Shown piece after piece: positions 31,978-42,059 of a stretch of DNA of 64,000 nucleotides (its first letter is position 1; every line of letters starts with the position of its first letter). Under the pieces are notes generated by a model. It saw nothing but the letters and a program-made list of their open reading frames with translations, ran no database searches and had not been told where the DNA came from. The position numbers were made by a program, and so were the translations under genes. Origin of the DNA: Isochrysis galbana. Its lineage: Eukaryota; Haptophyta; Isochrysidales; Isochrysidaceae. The stretch lies in assembly GCA_018136815.1 (NCBI GenBank), contig CM030940.1:204701-268700 (forward strand), in the 5' to 3' direction.

Positions 31978-33118
31978 CCAAAAAAAATCTTCATAAAAAT
32001 CTCCGCTACGTTTGCGGTAAGGTTGTGAATAGGTTGCAATCGGAGCCAACATGTTTGAACCTATTAGTGCTCGAGAGCCAACATATTAGATAGTATTAGC
32101 AGCATGCCGCCAACATATTAGATAGTATTAGTGCTTTTGAGGAGGGGTATTAACGGTATTTGCTTGTTAACATGTTAACAGTACAGGTATATGTATGTAT
32201 TATAATAAGGGCTAAGGGGCCCTTGCCCTTGCTTGCTTGACCCTTGAGGTACCCTTGCTTGTTGGGGCGGGAGACTGTGGCTTCTCTTGTGTTCTTACTT
32301 TGATCGGGATACCCTCCTTGGAGTCCGTGTGATCCCGCTTTGATCTCCGCCAAGTTTACTGCGAGTAAAATTGTTATCCAACCTAAGTGATGTTTCGTAT
32401 ATCCAATTCTCTCGCCGCCTGCGAGAGGTCCTCCGATGTTTCAAGATTGAAGTCTTTGTCCACCGTGTAAAGAGGGCTTATCATCTTCTTTATATGTTTA
32501 TTGCTCGGGGCGTGTAGCCCCATCTTCTCCCGTTGCCTCTTAAGCCTTTGGAAGAAACCGGTTTTCGCCGTTACTAATAGGTGGTATCTAGTGAGAATTG
32601 CCCTAAGGATCGATCTAGTGAACCTACCATCATCCGCGTTGCCATATTGTATGCATGCCGCAGTGTATGGTGAAAGGATTACTTCATTTGCCGTTAGCTT
32701 TTATCCATCGTGTCGGTAGCGAGTCAGTGTTAGTAAGGATCCGGAGCCATTACGAGTACCCCGGGCCGAAGCCGAGAGCTTTGGCTCGCTTTGTGGTAGT
32801 AATCCCAACTAACGCGATCGAAGGCCTTTTCCCAGTCAATGGCTAGGGCGAGGCCCCCGTCGTCTGTGTCATCCAGGAAGGCCTGAACTAGTTTGAGCAA
32901 ATGCGTGCGGCCCCTGTGGGGCGTCGTGACGGCGGAGGGCTGGGGATCAGGAGCGGAAGGAGCTCTCCGCCGTCACGACGTCGGTGTCTGGTGGGGCAGA
33001 GGCCTGCGAACGCTTCGGCTCCGGCGGCTTGGGGCGGCCCCGTTGTGGGGCGTCGTGGCGGCAGGGGGCGCTGGGAGAGGGGAGCGGTCGGCGCGCGCTC
33101 TATCGCTGAAACTATAAC
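31978..33118 (-). mobile_element. Internally deleted non-LTR retroelement with both ends
   Basis: Read on minus: the subfamily A stem-loop AAACTATTGTTATAGTTT at about 33118 with a mutated start (ATAGAGCGCGCG); an ORF1 N-terminus to 32905; then RT codons 'DWEKAFDRVSWDYYHKA' (32870-32780) to 'TIHCGM' (about 32655). The sequence then jumps to the C-terminal end ('QYGNAD...', 'LRAIL', about 32640-32390). A 3' tail follows, ending AAGATTTTTTTT at 31978. Most of the RT and all of the zinc-finger region are missing. Frame changes rule out function, but both termini needed for copying in trans are present. Confidence 0.72.
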
Positions 33119-33737
33119 AATAGTTTTTGTCTCCCCCAAGAGGAGAGTCAGCGCCCGGTAGGGAGGGCACGAGGCTCCTCCCTATCCACCCCTACTTTGA
33201 AGGTAGGTTGGTTCATCTCGTTGGCCTCTCAAAACAAGTCCCTCCGGAGGACCAAGGTGCCATTCCCAAACCGTGACAGAGTAATTTGCAAGACCGGGGA
33301 GGTGGGAAGTAGTCGTTAAAATGCGTGAATGACCAGGCTAATATTGAGTATGTCGGCAGGCATCTCCCCCGCCCTAACAAGATACACGCATCACACAAAA
33401 TAGCCAACCAAGATGCGTGAGTCGGTGTGTGTTAAGCGCACATGACATGATGGACTGTGAGAGAGCTCACGAGAGCGCGGCGTACAGTTTCTTGAATGAA
33501 CATCGGCAATAGATGAGATAGGGCAGGATGGAAGAAATCACCGCCGATGCACATTTGATGGTCGGCGGACGGGATCTCTCGGCGACCTTGCCGTACATGC
33601 TGTTGCTCGTGACCTCTGTTCGCACCAGCCGCGCAGCGTGCTGTGTGCACCGTTGAGCCGTCAGTCCCCGGCCCAATCTGTAGCCTCATACTGCCACTGC
33701 GTGCGGGCGCGCGCGCAACAGCAGCAGTCGGCTGCGT
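33119..33737. other. No gene seen
   Basis: Spacer between a retroelement and the coiled-coil gene. No supported feature. Confidence 0.45.
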
Positions 33738-34874
33738 TCAGACGGTCTTGCCGTGCAGCGGAAGCAAGGAGGCCGACATACTATCCATCTCATATAGATC
33801 CTGGATCTGCTGCGGCGGACGGCCCCCTCGCGGTCGGGATTCTTGCGCATCTGCACGCTGGAGCATCTCACGGAAACGCCGTCGATCAGCGAGGAGATGG
33901 GCAGAAGCAACGTTGAGGCACAATGCACGGAAGCACTGCGAAAGCAGCATTCGGTTGGCAGCTGCCACTGCACGACGCGCAAGGAAGCGCTGCGCGCCAG
34001 CGAAGCGAAGCTGCACTGCGCGACGCTCATCGGATTCCATCTGTGAAACCTCGCGGCCAGCTCCACGCAAGGTGTTCAGCGAACGTTCGAGCCTGCCAGC
34101 TCGCTGCCGCTCCGCCTCCAGCTGCCGCGCTGCCTCCGCAAGGGCGAGCTCTGCCTCGGCAATCCGGACGAGTAGCTCCGCGCGGTTTTGGCCCGACTCA
34201 AGTGCTCCGCGCTCATATGCGAGCACAGGCTTGGGCTCATCATGCCGCCGTACCCTACCGGCTTGCTTCTCTCCACGCATGAACACAGCCTCAGTATTGA
34301 GCTGCTGCGCCACGCACGTCCGCCACCCGCCCAGACCGTTTTCCTCTCCTACCCCCTTCTCCACGCTGGCGCGCAAGTGACCACCTGTCGCCCTTCTCCT
34401 CTCGGCGCCTGACTGGAATTCCAATGACTCTTCAAGTGCCGCCATTCGTTCCTCTTCTACCTTAACTACCTCCTCTCCTTGCGCACTCCACTTCCCGCCG
34501 TTGTCGCGGGTTACGGCTCTTGTACCCACCTTGCCGCCATCGCCTCCTGCATCAACTGTTGGCTCTCCCTCAAAGCCTCGTGCTGCTCTCCCCGCCGACG
34601 GAAGGAATGAGGTGGTTGGCTCCGCTTGGTCCCCCCATCCTTGAGATGAGCATCGTTGGCCCTCTTGGTCCCCCCGTGGCTGTGTGAGCACTGTGGCGAG
34701 TGCTGCCCACCTCGAGAAGGCGCGAAGGATGGTGTGGGAGGTGAGGAGGCTGAGAGTGGAGCTGAGCTTGGTCTCAAAGAGGAGCTGAGTGAGGAGATGC
34801 TGAAGCTGAGGAGGTAGTTTGACCTTGGAGTGCTTGGAGCGAGGCAGAGGGGGGAGGGAGGGGGAGGGGGGCAT
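33738..34874 (-). CDS. Coiled-coil protein with Sfi1-like 'AFxxW' segments
   Basis: 378 residues from the Met at 34874; the frame extends upstream only through a CT microsatellite. It has a helix with 'ILRAFSRWAALATVL', a Gly/Glu-rich middle, then a long heptad-rich coiled coil ('IAEAELALAEAARQLEAERQ'). A basic helical segment follows, 'LARRAVAAANRMLLSQCFRA' with 'CLNVASAHLLADRRRF'. The spacing of aromatic and hydrophobic residues recalls Sfi1/IQ-type helices that bind centrin or calmodulin, but similarity is weak. It may be a basal-body or cytoskeletal protein. This is inference only. Confidence 0.5.
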   Translation of the reverse strand: MPPSPSLPPLPRSKHSKVKLPPQLQHLLTQLLFETKLSSTLSLLTSHTILRAFSRWAALATVLTQPRGDQEGQRCSSQGWGDQAEPTTSFLPSAGRAARGFEGEPTVDAGGDGGKVGTRAVTRDNGGKWSAQGEEVVKVEEERMAALEESLEFQSGAERRRATGGHLRASVEKGVGEENGLGGWRTCVAQQLNTEAVFMRGEKQAGRVRRHDEPKPVLAYERGALESGQNRAELLVRIAEAELALAEAARQLEAERQRAGRLERSLNTLRGAGREVSQMESDERRAVQLRFAGAQRFLARRAVAAANRMLLSQCFRALCLNVASAHLLADRRRFREMLQRADAQESRPRGGRPPQQIQDLYEMDSMSASLLPLHGKTV

Positions 34875-34966
34875 GGACAAGAATGAAAGGGAGGGGGGGA
34901 GGGGGAGGCAGGGAGAGGGGGAGAAGGGGGGAAGAAGGCGGGAGGGGGAGAGAGAGAGAGAGAGCG

Positions 34967-34999
<33 letters not shown>

Positions 35000-35062
35000 G
35001 GAGAGAGGGGGGGGGGGGAAGAGAAAGAGGAGAGAGAGGAAGAAGCAGGAAAAAGGAGGGAG

Positions 35063-35136
<74 letters not shown>

Positions 35137-35215
35137 GAGAAGAGATAGAAGAGAAGAGAGAAGTGAGAGCCAGAGAGAGAGGACTTCACAGCAGAGAAGA
35201 AAATACAGAGAGTAC
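34875..35215. repeat. GA-rich microsatellite
   Basis: Interrupted (GA)n and (GGGA)n, with a pure run at about 35065-35125. It lies directly upstream of the coiled-coil gene. Confidence 0.92.
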
Positions 35216-35270
35216 AAGTAAGGGATATAAAAATAGAACTCAGGGGATGCAGTTGTCGCGGGGGGTGTAC

Positions 35271-35361
35271 ATTAGGCATTAGACATTAGGCATTAGACTT
35301 TAGACATTAGACATATGACATTAGGCATTAGGCATTAGGCATAAGGCATTAGACATTAAAC
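35271..35361 (+). repeat. Heptanucleotide array CATTAGR, about 13 units
   Basis: Thirteen consecutive 7-base units, mostly CATTAGG or CATTAGA with a few single changes (CTTTAGA, CATATGA, CATAAGG). The permuted unit TTAGGCA is telomere-like in composition. No flanking gene. Confidence 0.85.
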
Positions 35362-35374
35362 GACCGTCGGTCGG

Positions 35375-35641
35375 CCGATGGACCGACGAGATGACACTAC
35401 ACTCACGTCAACACTCTCCACACTAACGTATCCTTATCACGGAACGCACAGGAACTTGCTGACAGACCGAACGAGGAAGAGAATGCCGGCAAGAGAGCGA
35501 CGGGGCGACGGACGATCCGACGGGGGCGACCGTTACGCACAAGAATGAGGAAGGAATCTTTCGAAAACCCTTAAGTGAGTTGATGAAGACCGAAGTGAAA
35601 TAGCGCCACGGTATAATCCAACGGCCAACACCTGAGGGGGA
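35375..35641. repeat. LTR-like dispersed repeat, copy 2
   Basis: Second copy of 14547-14833, with TG...CA-like ends. It begins 14 bases after the CATTAGR array. No internal retroelement genes adjoin it, so it could be a solo LTR. Confidence 0.75.
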
Positions 35642-36386
35642 ATCAGGGTCACACATGGGGGCGGTTCCTTGCACCGGCGATACCTGAACGCGCGACTTAG
35701 CCTAAAACGCGAGGAGCACGCAAGGAGGTAAGCCAGGTGAGGGGCAAGCAGGCGGCAAGGGAGGCGACAAAGGAGGCGAGGGCAACAAGCAGGGCGAATG
35801 GACGAATGTAGGACCCTGCGACGGTAACTCGTGGCTAGCCTGCAAGGAGGGAACATAGAAACGCAAACAACTTCTAAAACAAAAAGGTCGATCGCGGATG
35901 CGACAGGCCTGTCCGACAGGAGCACGCACAATGGTTTTTAGGTCAGCGTGTGGAGCTCGACGACATTCTACGCAAGAGTGGTGCACGGCAAGACATCCTC
36001 TTTGAGCAGAGTGATGCGTGTGGGGAAGATTGCTTGAATCTTCCTTCAGTGCCGCGTGTCAATGGTGACAACACGGGTGTGCACTGTCGCGCTTACGACT
36101 TACGACGGCAAAATGAAACGACTAGCCGAGCACCTAGCACCTAAACGTATTTCACGTGCGCTGAGGGGTGTCGTGATAGTACCGGGCTAGTCGGAGTAGT
36201 GATACTAACGCTCAGATGTTTATTATCATTTTGTCTACATTGGGGACGACACTTCTCTTGTATGTAGACGTTATTCTGGTAAGCAAAAGTACTATTAAGT
36301 GTTTATCTAGACTACTACACGTTCACTGTGATCGAAAGTCTATTGTGGAATCTAGTCTCCACCCGCCGCCGCCGCGCGCGCGCGCG
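35642..36386. other. Upstream region of the receptor-PIPK gene
   Basis: No supported ORF. Holds the second copy of the short repeat of 18376 (36157-36224) and a purine-pyrimidine GCGC run just before the start codon. Confidence 0.5.
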
Positions 36387-39300
36387 ATGGCGTCGGGGTG
36401 CTCTCCTCTGCTCGACGTCGACGAGCTCGGCCAGGCGTGGCGGCAGGGAGGATGGTCGGTGGGATGCTCGGCACTCTCTGTCGGCTGCTGCCTGAGCCTA
36501 CTTCTACTCGTCGCACGCGATCCCGCGCTCCGCCTCGCTCCCCACAGAGTTATACCTTTCCGCTCAGCGCTCACCGCAGCGCAGTCTTCCGTCTTTCTTC
36601 TCGCCAGCGCTCCCCAGGCGCCCTGGGCGTCGGCGGAGGAGGTGGAGGGTCCTGGGGGATCAGTCCTGTCCTTGGACGTCGAGAGCGATGAGAGACGACG
36701 GCTGCGTGGCGCGTACGATTGGCTCGGATGCGCGATTGCACTCAGCCAGCTGTGAGTGGATTGTGATGGCGGCTGCATGGGGGTACTGAAAAGGGCTTGC
36801 AGCGCAGGGGGTGGGGGGTGGGGTGGGGGGGGGGGGGCTGGAGAGGCTTGAAGAGAGAGCGGGGGACGGGTAGTTAGGGGGTTGTGGAGCTCGGGCAGGA
36901 GGGCGCTCGGGAAGAGGCAATGGAGGGGAGGACGAGAAAAGTTCCGCTAGCCGTTGGTGCATGGCAGCAGTACAGGAGTGGGGAGTGGCTGGGCCTGTGG
37001 GTTGACGCTAGTCGGCAGCGTGGGCGCCCGGGGAAGGGATGGGGGGTCAGGAGGGTTCGGGAAGAGGGGATGCGGCTGGTAACGAGCTGCTGGGACTTGG
37101 AACAGGTGTGCATAGCCGCTGTAAATGCAAGGAGCCTCTCGCATGGGAGTGCACACCAAGGGACGGAGAGGGAGGGAGTGTGGCGCGGCAAGCGGAAGTT
37201 CTAGAAGTTGGTGGCGCTTGGAGGGGAGTAAGGGTCAGCCATGTGGGGGTTGGGCGCCTGTAACGCGAAACGTCAACATCGGCCTAGGTCGCTTCAGATG
37301 GAGCAACTGGACGGACGTGCACGCACCAACGGTCAGGAAGGAATGACTCAGCAAGGCAGGCCTATGAGGGGGCGTTGGCCTGTCCAAGGCTCGCTGCACA
37401 GTACCATGCGAGCGGCACCAACCGCCTGCAGCCCATCCGACCCTTCCCTTCCCCCGGACGGATTGACGCAGGTGCATCATGCTCGAGCTCATCATCATCG
37501 TCACTGACCCATTCCGCCCAGACCGTGCCATGCACGCATATACACTCCTTGTTGTCGGCGGCGCCACACTACTCACTGTGATGGCGCAGACAGCGTACTC
37601 GGGCCCACCCGACGCCCATCTGGCCGATGAAGGCCTCGCCCGCTTCCCATGCGAGTATCAGGTGACGGGGGCTCCGGGCTCTTGGGATCGCGCGGCGCTA
37701 ATCGTGGGCGACATACTTATGTGCGTTTCCACCATCCTGCCCACGTGGTACAGGAGCTTATCGTCCTTGCTGGGCGTGCGTGGAACGTCTTCTTCTCTGT
37801 AGTGGCCATAAGTGCGGTCCCGCCTTTCGCCGTGCCTTACAGGGCTGCGTTACGGCCGTCAAAGGCCTGGCATGCGCGGCGTGTCGGTGCGGCACGCCAT
37901 TCCTTTGTTCACCTCGCCCTACATCGCCTGCCCCTCTCGCAGCCATGCTGCTCGAGCTGTCCGAACGCCTCGACTGGGGTCTCGTCTCATCGCGCGCTGC
38001 GCGCCGCCACGCATGGAACGCTGCGCTCGCCTACACTGTGCCCTACCTCGTGCTCGACGCAATCCAGGATTGGGTGCTTCCTGCAATGAAGCCAGCCCAT
38101 GCGCCAGCACTAGCGATCTGCCGATCAGTGCTATTCGTGGTGGCGTGCCCGCTGCGCGGGGCTCTCGACACGTGCGTGTGGGCCGTACTGCAGCGCAGGC
38201 AGCTATTCCGCTGTGCGGCCACACCGGCGGATGGCGTCGGAGCCAACGAAGAACTCGCCGACCTGCGCGCGGCACTGCGGTACGATCTCGTGCAACTGAC
38301 TGCCTTTGGTATTGCTAGCCTCTCCGGAGGTGCACGCGCGCGCGTCGCGAGGATCGCACCCGCACACCTGCACGGTGAGCAAGCCGGCCGGTGGCCGCCA
38401 CCGCCGGCGGCGCGCCGGATGCGCACGCAGGGCGGCGAGGTGGAACGGCTGATGCATGTACCGCTTGCGCGCCTCTCGACCTCCGTGCCCGCGTCCGCCG
38501 CCGCCCGGCCGCTCACCGGCTCGTCCGACCACTCACTCGACCAAGCTGAATCCGGCTCGCTCGTCTTCGGACATTACCGCGCCAATACGTTTGCTGCGCT
38601 CCGCGAGGCACTGACTGTAGACGAGGTCGATTTCACCGACGCCTTTGCGCAAATCAGAGTGCCCTTCGCAGTATCGCCGGCGGAGGGTGCCCAGCGACCC
38701 ACACCGATTGTTCACCAGACCGGCAGCGCTGCGCAACTTCCCTCGCCGCGCGCAGCCAAGGCGGCAGCTGACCCTTCTGGCCTTGCCGAGGTGGCCTCGT
38801 CTGGTGCGTCGGGTTCATACTTCTACTTCACGCCGTGCAAGCGCTTCATCGTCAAGACCATTTCCAAGCGCGAAAAGGTGTGGCGGCCCACTGAGCTGCG
38901 CAGAAACTCATCGAGCCCACCGGCATGGTTCCCGTCCCTCCGTCCTGCCTCTCCCGGCTGGATTCCCGCGGGCACAGCTGACCGTGAGTCGTGCCGCCCC
39001 AGCCGCCCCGTGAGGCTGCCCGCCCCGTCCTCGTCGGCTTCATGTAGGATCGGCTTGTCGCGCTCGCAGCCGCCCTCCTGAGCCACGTGCGCTCCAGCCC
39101 GCTGCGGGAGGCGCGCCGGCTCGATGTCCCACCCTCACTCATTCAGTACTACGGCGCCTACTCCATCCGCGTGCCGCCTGGGCCCATCCGACGCGCGCTT
39201 GGGTGCAACTTTGGACGGCCCCAAGTGTACTACGTGGTGATGCGCAACCACCTTTATGGGCTAGCCAAGCCGCACCTCACCTTTGACCTCAAGGGCGCTA

Positions 39301-40119
39301 CCTTCAACCGACGGAGGCTGGGCGAGCACGCGGCCGACTCACTGCGCTCGGCAATCGTTGAGGGCCAGTGCGCAGACTGGTGCGGCGTCCAGAGGCGGGG
39401 GAGGGAGCAGTGTGGTCGCCAGCGCGCCTTCCCTCGCATCCCGCATGCCGTGCCCCTCATCTGCCCTCCCTCCCCGTCGCCTTAAATTTAGGAGCGGCAC
39501 TCTCCTCGACTCGGACTGGCTGAGCCTCCCCATCACGCTCCCCCTCCCACCTGCCGTGCGTGTGGCCCTTGCGCTTGTGCTGGCTAGGGACGTGCGATTT
39601 CTCGCGTCGCAAGGCCTCATCGACTACTCGCTCCTCATCGGCGTGCCACTGCAGTCGAGTGGCAATGACGCCGCTAGAGTGCATGAATGCCGACCCCGTG
39701 CCGCCGCCGAGTTGCCGTCTTCCACGCCGCCCCACAGGCTGCAAGGCAGCGACGCGTGGTGGGAGAGCGCACCACTCCAGCGCAGTCGCGCCAGTGGCGC
39801 AATCCTTGGTCCCTCTGCATTGGTCGGAATTGGTATCATCGATATTTTTGAGCGCTGGGAGAGCGGTTGGTGCCTTCAGCGCGCCGTGCTCTCGGCAGTG
39901 CTCCGGCTGACGTGCGCCGCGCCCGCCGACGCGACGACGGCGCTACCGCCGCGCGCCTACGCGCTCCGGTTCGAGGAGTTTGTTGCGATTGAGGTGCTTC
40001 GTCTGCCAAGGGAGGAGCGCGATGTGCTCTTACCCTCGTGGAGGCACCTATGGGCCAGCCGGCCGCGCGAGAACCCGCCAGGCCAATGCGACGAGCTCAT
40101 CGACTGCTACGGTGTGTAG
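36387..40119 (+). CDS. Multi-helix receptor fused to a phosphatidylinositol phosphate kinase (GPCR-PIPK type)
   Basis: Exon 1 (36387-36751, GTGAGT donor) joins 37472 in phase; later exons lead to stop 40119. The N-terminal half is hydrophobic, with several predicted helices ('ALSVGCCLSLLLLVA', 'HAYTLLVVGGATLLTVM', 'WNVFFSVVAISAVPPFA', 'NAALAYTVPYLVLDAI', 'ICRSVLFVVACPL'). The C-terminal half is a PIP kinase: 'SGSYFYFTPCKRFIVKTIS' (38800-38877), intron 38878-39047, 'VVMRNHLYG', 'HLTFDLKGATFNRR', 'SGTLLDSDWL', 'LIDYSLLIGV' and 'GIGIIDIFERW'. These match the glycine-rich/Lys, DLKG, DYSLL and IID motifs of PIPKs, which phosphorylate phosphoinositides. Such fusions are known in Dictyostelium (RpkA) and oomycetes. 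Exon limits near 37704-37753 and 39368/39380 are uncertain, so the count of seven helices is not proven. Confidence 0.82.
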
Positions 40120-40574
40120 CGTTACGAAGTGGGCGCCAGGTAAAGGACCAAGCCCTCACTTGGACTCGCGGTTGCGGCCGGAAGGTCAACCGGCGAGATG
40201 CAGCTGCGGGCTCTCAACTTGCCCGCGTATTGCTCGCGTAGTACTTTCGATGCAAAGCGACATTCCCATGGCAAAACATCAAATCGGCACACCTCTCGCA
40301 GGCGGTTCAGGGCCGTGACACACTCAGATCTATGGCAAAAGGGTTAAACAAGAAAATCAAAGAAAGCTGAGATCGGCCTTCTTTGGAGCCTACTATTATT
40401 AACTCCTTACTGCCGGAGCACCTATACAGGTGGTTCCGCTCGGTCTTTTTACTTGTCCTCTTGGCAGCTTCACCCGCGGGCGACGAGCCGCCGGTATGGC
40501 ACAGGGGGCTTGCCCGGACACACCGCTATGGCTCAACTACCTAAATATAGGAAGATCTAGGCAGGTTTTGTGAA
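40120..40574. other. No gene seen, 3' of receptor-PIPK
   Basis: Plain spacer ending at the target-site duplication of the transposon at 40582. Confidence 0.5.
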
Positions 40575-40807
40575 GCATTTCTAGGGCGGTCAAACAGGGG
40601 CTTTTTAACTACTAGTAAGGGTTGGGCTGCATTTTTTGACCGTGGCGCGAGGCCCAATAAAAAACCTTCAGGGGGGGCCACCTGCCGCCACGAAAATCTT
40701 AGCCAGGAAATGGTGCGATTCTCCCCCCCTCCCCCCCCCTCCGTCACGCGCGCTCACGCTCTACCCGTAAAGAATTGGCGGTCGCGCCCGCGGGGGGATC
40801 GATTCCT

Positions 40808-41461
40808 TTATATCTAAGCTACATTCGGCATTTGATTCCCGCCCGATGCAGCGCCGTGTCGGGCTGCCGACAGTCCGACCACCCCCTGACCCTCTGGCAT
40901 CATGGCCCGCGCAGCCCACCCAGCTCCTCACAGCGCGCGCACGCGGCTACCCTGGCTGCCGCAGACCCCGCCCTGACCATCCCGACCCGCCCCTCGCAGG
41001 ATTCGCCCTCACTCGAACTCGGCATCGAGAACCAGGACCAGCTCACCGACGCGGCCGTCCACGCGTGGCTGACAAGCCTCCGCGTTGAGGCTGCCCTCGC
41101 GGCCCTCCTCTCTCTGACAGTGCCAGATTCGGCGCTGATCGATGAGGCAAGACCCGTGGGTGACCTCAGGACGGGCCACGTCGTAGCTCTCTACGCCGCG
41201 GCGAGCAAAAAAGCCCAAGATCTTGCCAGAGCGCCTCACAGCGCATCTGGCGGGAACCCACCACCCAAAGCAGAAATCATCTTCTGCCGCTGGGTGGTGG
41301 GCTTGGCAGGCGGTATTGGGAATCAACCCATACTGCCAATGACGCCATCCGGATGGATCGTCGAAAACGGCCACGCAGCGCGCCCGGCATCGGTTCGAAG
41401 TTGGGCTCTCCGGGCCTCCCTCGGCGACGGCTCAACGTTCAATGGGCTCGGCGGGTGGTGA
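40808..41461 (+). CDS. Transposon-encoded ORF of unknown function
   Basis: Part of a longer open frame that aligns without gaps to the copy at 58870-59370 and to the minus-strand copy at 1905-2147. It contains 'SQDSPSLELGIENQDQLTD', 'AAVHAWLTSLRVEAA', 'DEARPVGDLRTG', 'VVALYAAASKK' and 'KAEIIFCRWVV'. Differences between copies are mostly conservative, which suggests past coding. The initiator is unclear: no Met in this frame is conserved among copies. The C-terminal part runs into the 202-bp tandem repeat. I recognise no domain. Confidence 0.45.
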   Translation, partial: LYLSYIRHLIPARCSAVSGCRQSDHPLTLWHHGPRSPPSSSQRAHAATLAAADPALTIPTRPSQDSPSLELGIENQDQLTDAAVHAWLTSLRVEAALAALLSLTVPDSALIDEARPVGDLRTGHVVALYAAASKKAQDLARAPHSASGGNPPPKAEIIFCRWVVGLAGGIGNQPILPMTPSGWIVENGHAARPASVRSWALRASLGDGSTFNGLGGW

Positions 41462-41815
41462 TTTCGACGAGGGTTCGGCGCGCGGCCTGCCCGATTGGCG
41501 TGACCATCCGGGTGGGATATGCGTATATGGTATCTGGTGGGGTCCGCCATCCGGATGGATCGTCGAAAACGGCCACGCAGCGCGCCCGGCATCGGTTCGA
41601 AGTTGGGCTCTCCGGGCCTCCCTCGGCGACGGCTCAACGTTCAATGGGCTCGGCGGGTGGGTGCTTTCGACGAGGGTTCGGCGCGCGGCCTGCCCGATTG
41701 GCGCGACCATCCGGGTGGGATATGCGTATATGATATCTGGTGGGGTCCGCCATCCGGATGGATCGTCGAAAACGGCCACGCAGCGCGCCCGGCATCGGTT
41801 CGAAGTTGGGCTTTT
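41345..41815 (+). repeat. Tandem repeat inside the transposon, 202-203-bp period, 2.3 copies
   Basis: 'ccatccggatggatcgtcga' starts at 41345, 41547 and 41750. The units include 'acggctcaacgttcaatggg' and 'atccgggtgggatatgcgta' and are nearly identical, so expansion was recent. The broken copy at 58740-59503 lacks the array. Confidence 0.95.
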
Positions 41816-42059
41816 TGAGCTTTTGCGATTTTAGCGTCTTTTGTCAGTTTTTGATTACGTTTTGTTATGGGGGCCCAAGGGGGGGTCCGGGTCCTAATGG
41901 GCCCCGGATATGTGCTAGTTGGGTGTATTGGGAACTTTCTCCCGAAAAAAATCCTTAAATTTCCTCAATTCTGAGATGGTCATTTTTTCACCCCTTATAA
42001 AAAAACACTGTTTGACCGCCCTAGCATTTCAGTTTAACTACCTAAAAAATTTCAGAAAA

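Larger units (their letters stand above)
40575..42030 (+). mobile_element. Complete TIR transposon (40582-42023) with 7-bp target duplication
   Basis: Termini TAGGGCGGTCAAACAG (40582-40597) and CTGTTTGACCGCCCTA (42008-42023) are exact inverted repeats. GCATTTC occurs immediately outside both ends (40575-40581 and 42024-42030), a clean 7-bp target duplication. Relatives lie at 358-700, 1850-2404(-), 27700-27968, 58740-59503 and 60303-60357. The interior contains a 228-codon frame and a 202-bp tandem repeat. No transposase domain is recognised, so it is probably non-autonomous. TIRs starting TAGGG recall hAT elements, which normally make 8-bp duplications. Confidence 0.92.

Noticed and set aside
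34508..35279. N-terminal extension of the coiled-coil protein to 35279
   Set aside because: Everything before about 34874 is microsatellite translation, so I start the protein at the Met at 34874.
35271..35361. CRISPR-like array
   Set aside because: Units are 7 bases with no spacers; it is a simple tandem repeat in eukaryotic DNA. No CRISPR arrays were seen anywhere.
14547..35641. A complete LTR retrotransposon between the two LTR-like repeats
   Set aside because: The 20-kb interval holds several host genes and no protease, integrase or LTR-type RT. The two repeats are independent copies.
41009..41374. Minus-strand frame across the transposon interior
   Set aside because: The plus-strand frame is the one conserved among copies; this is its shadow.
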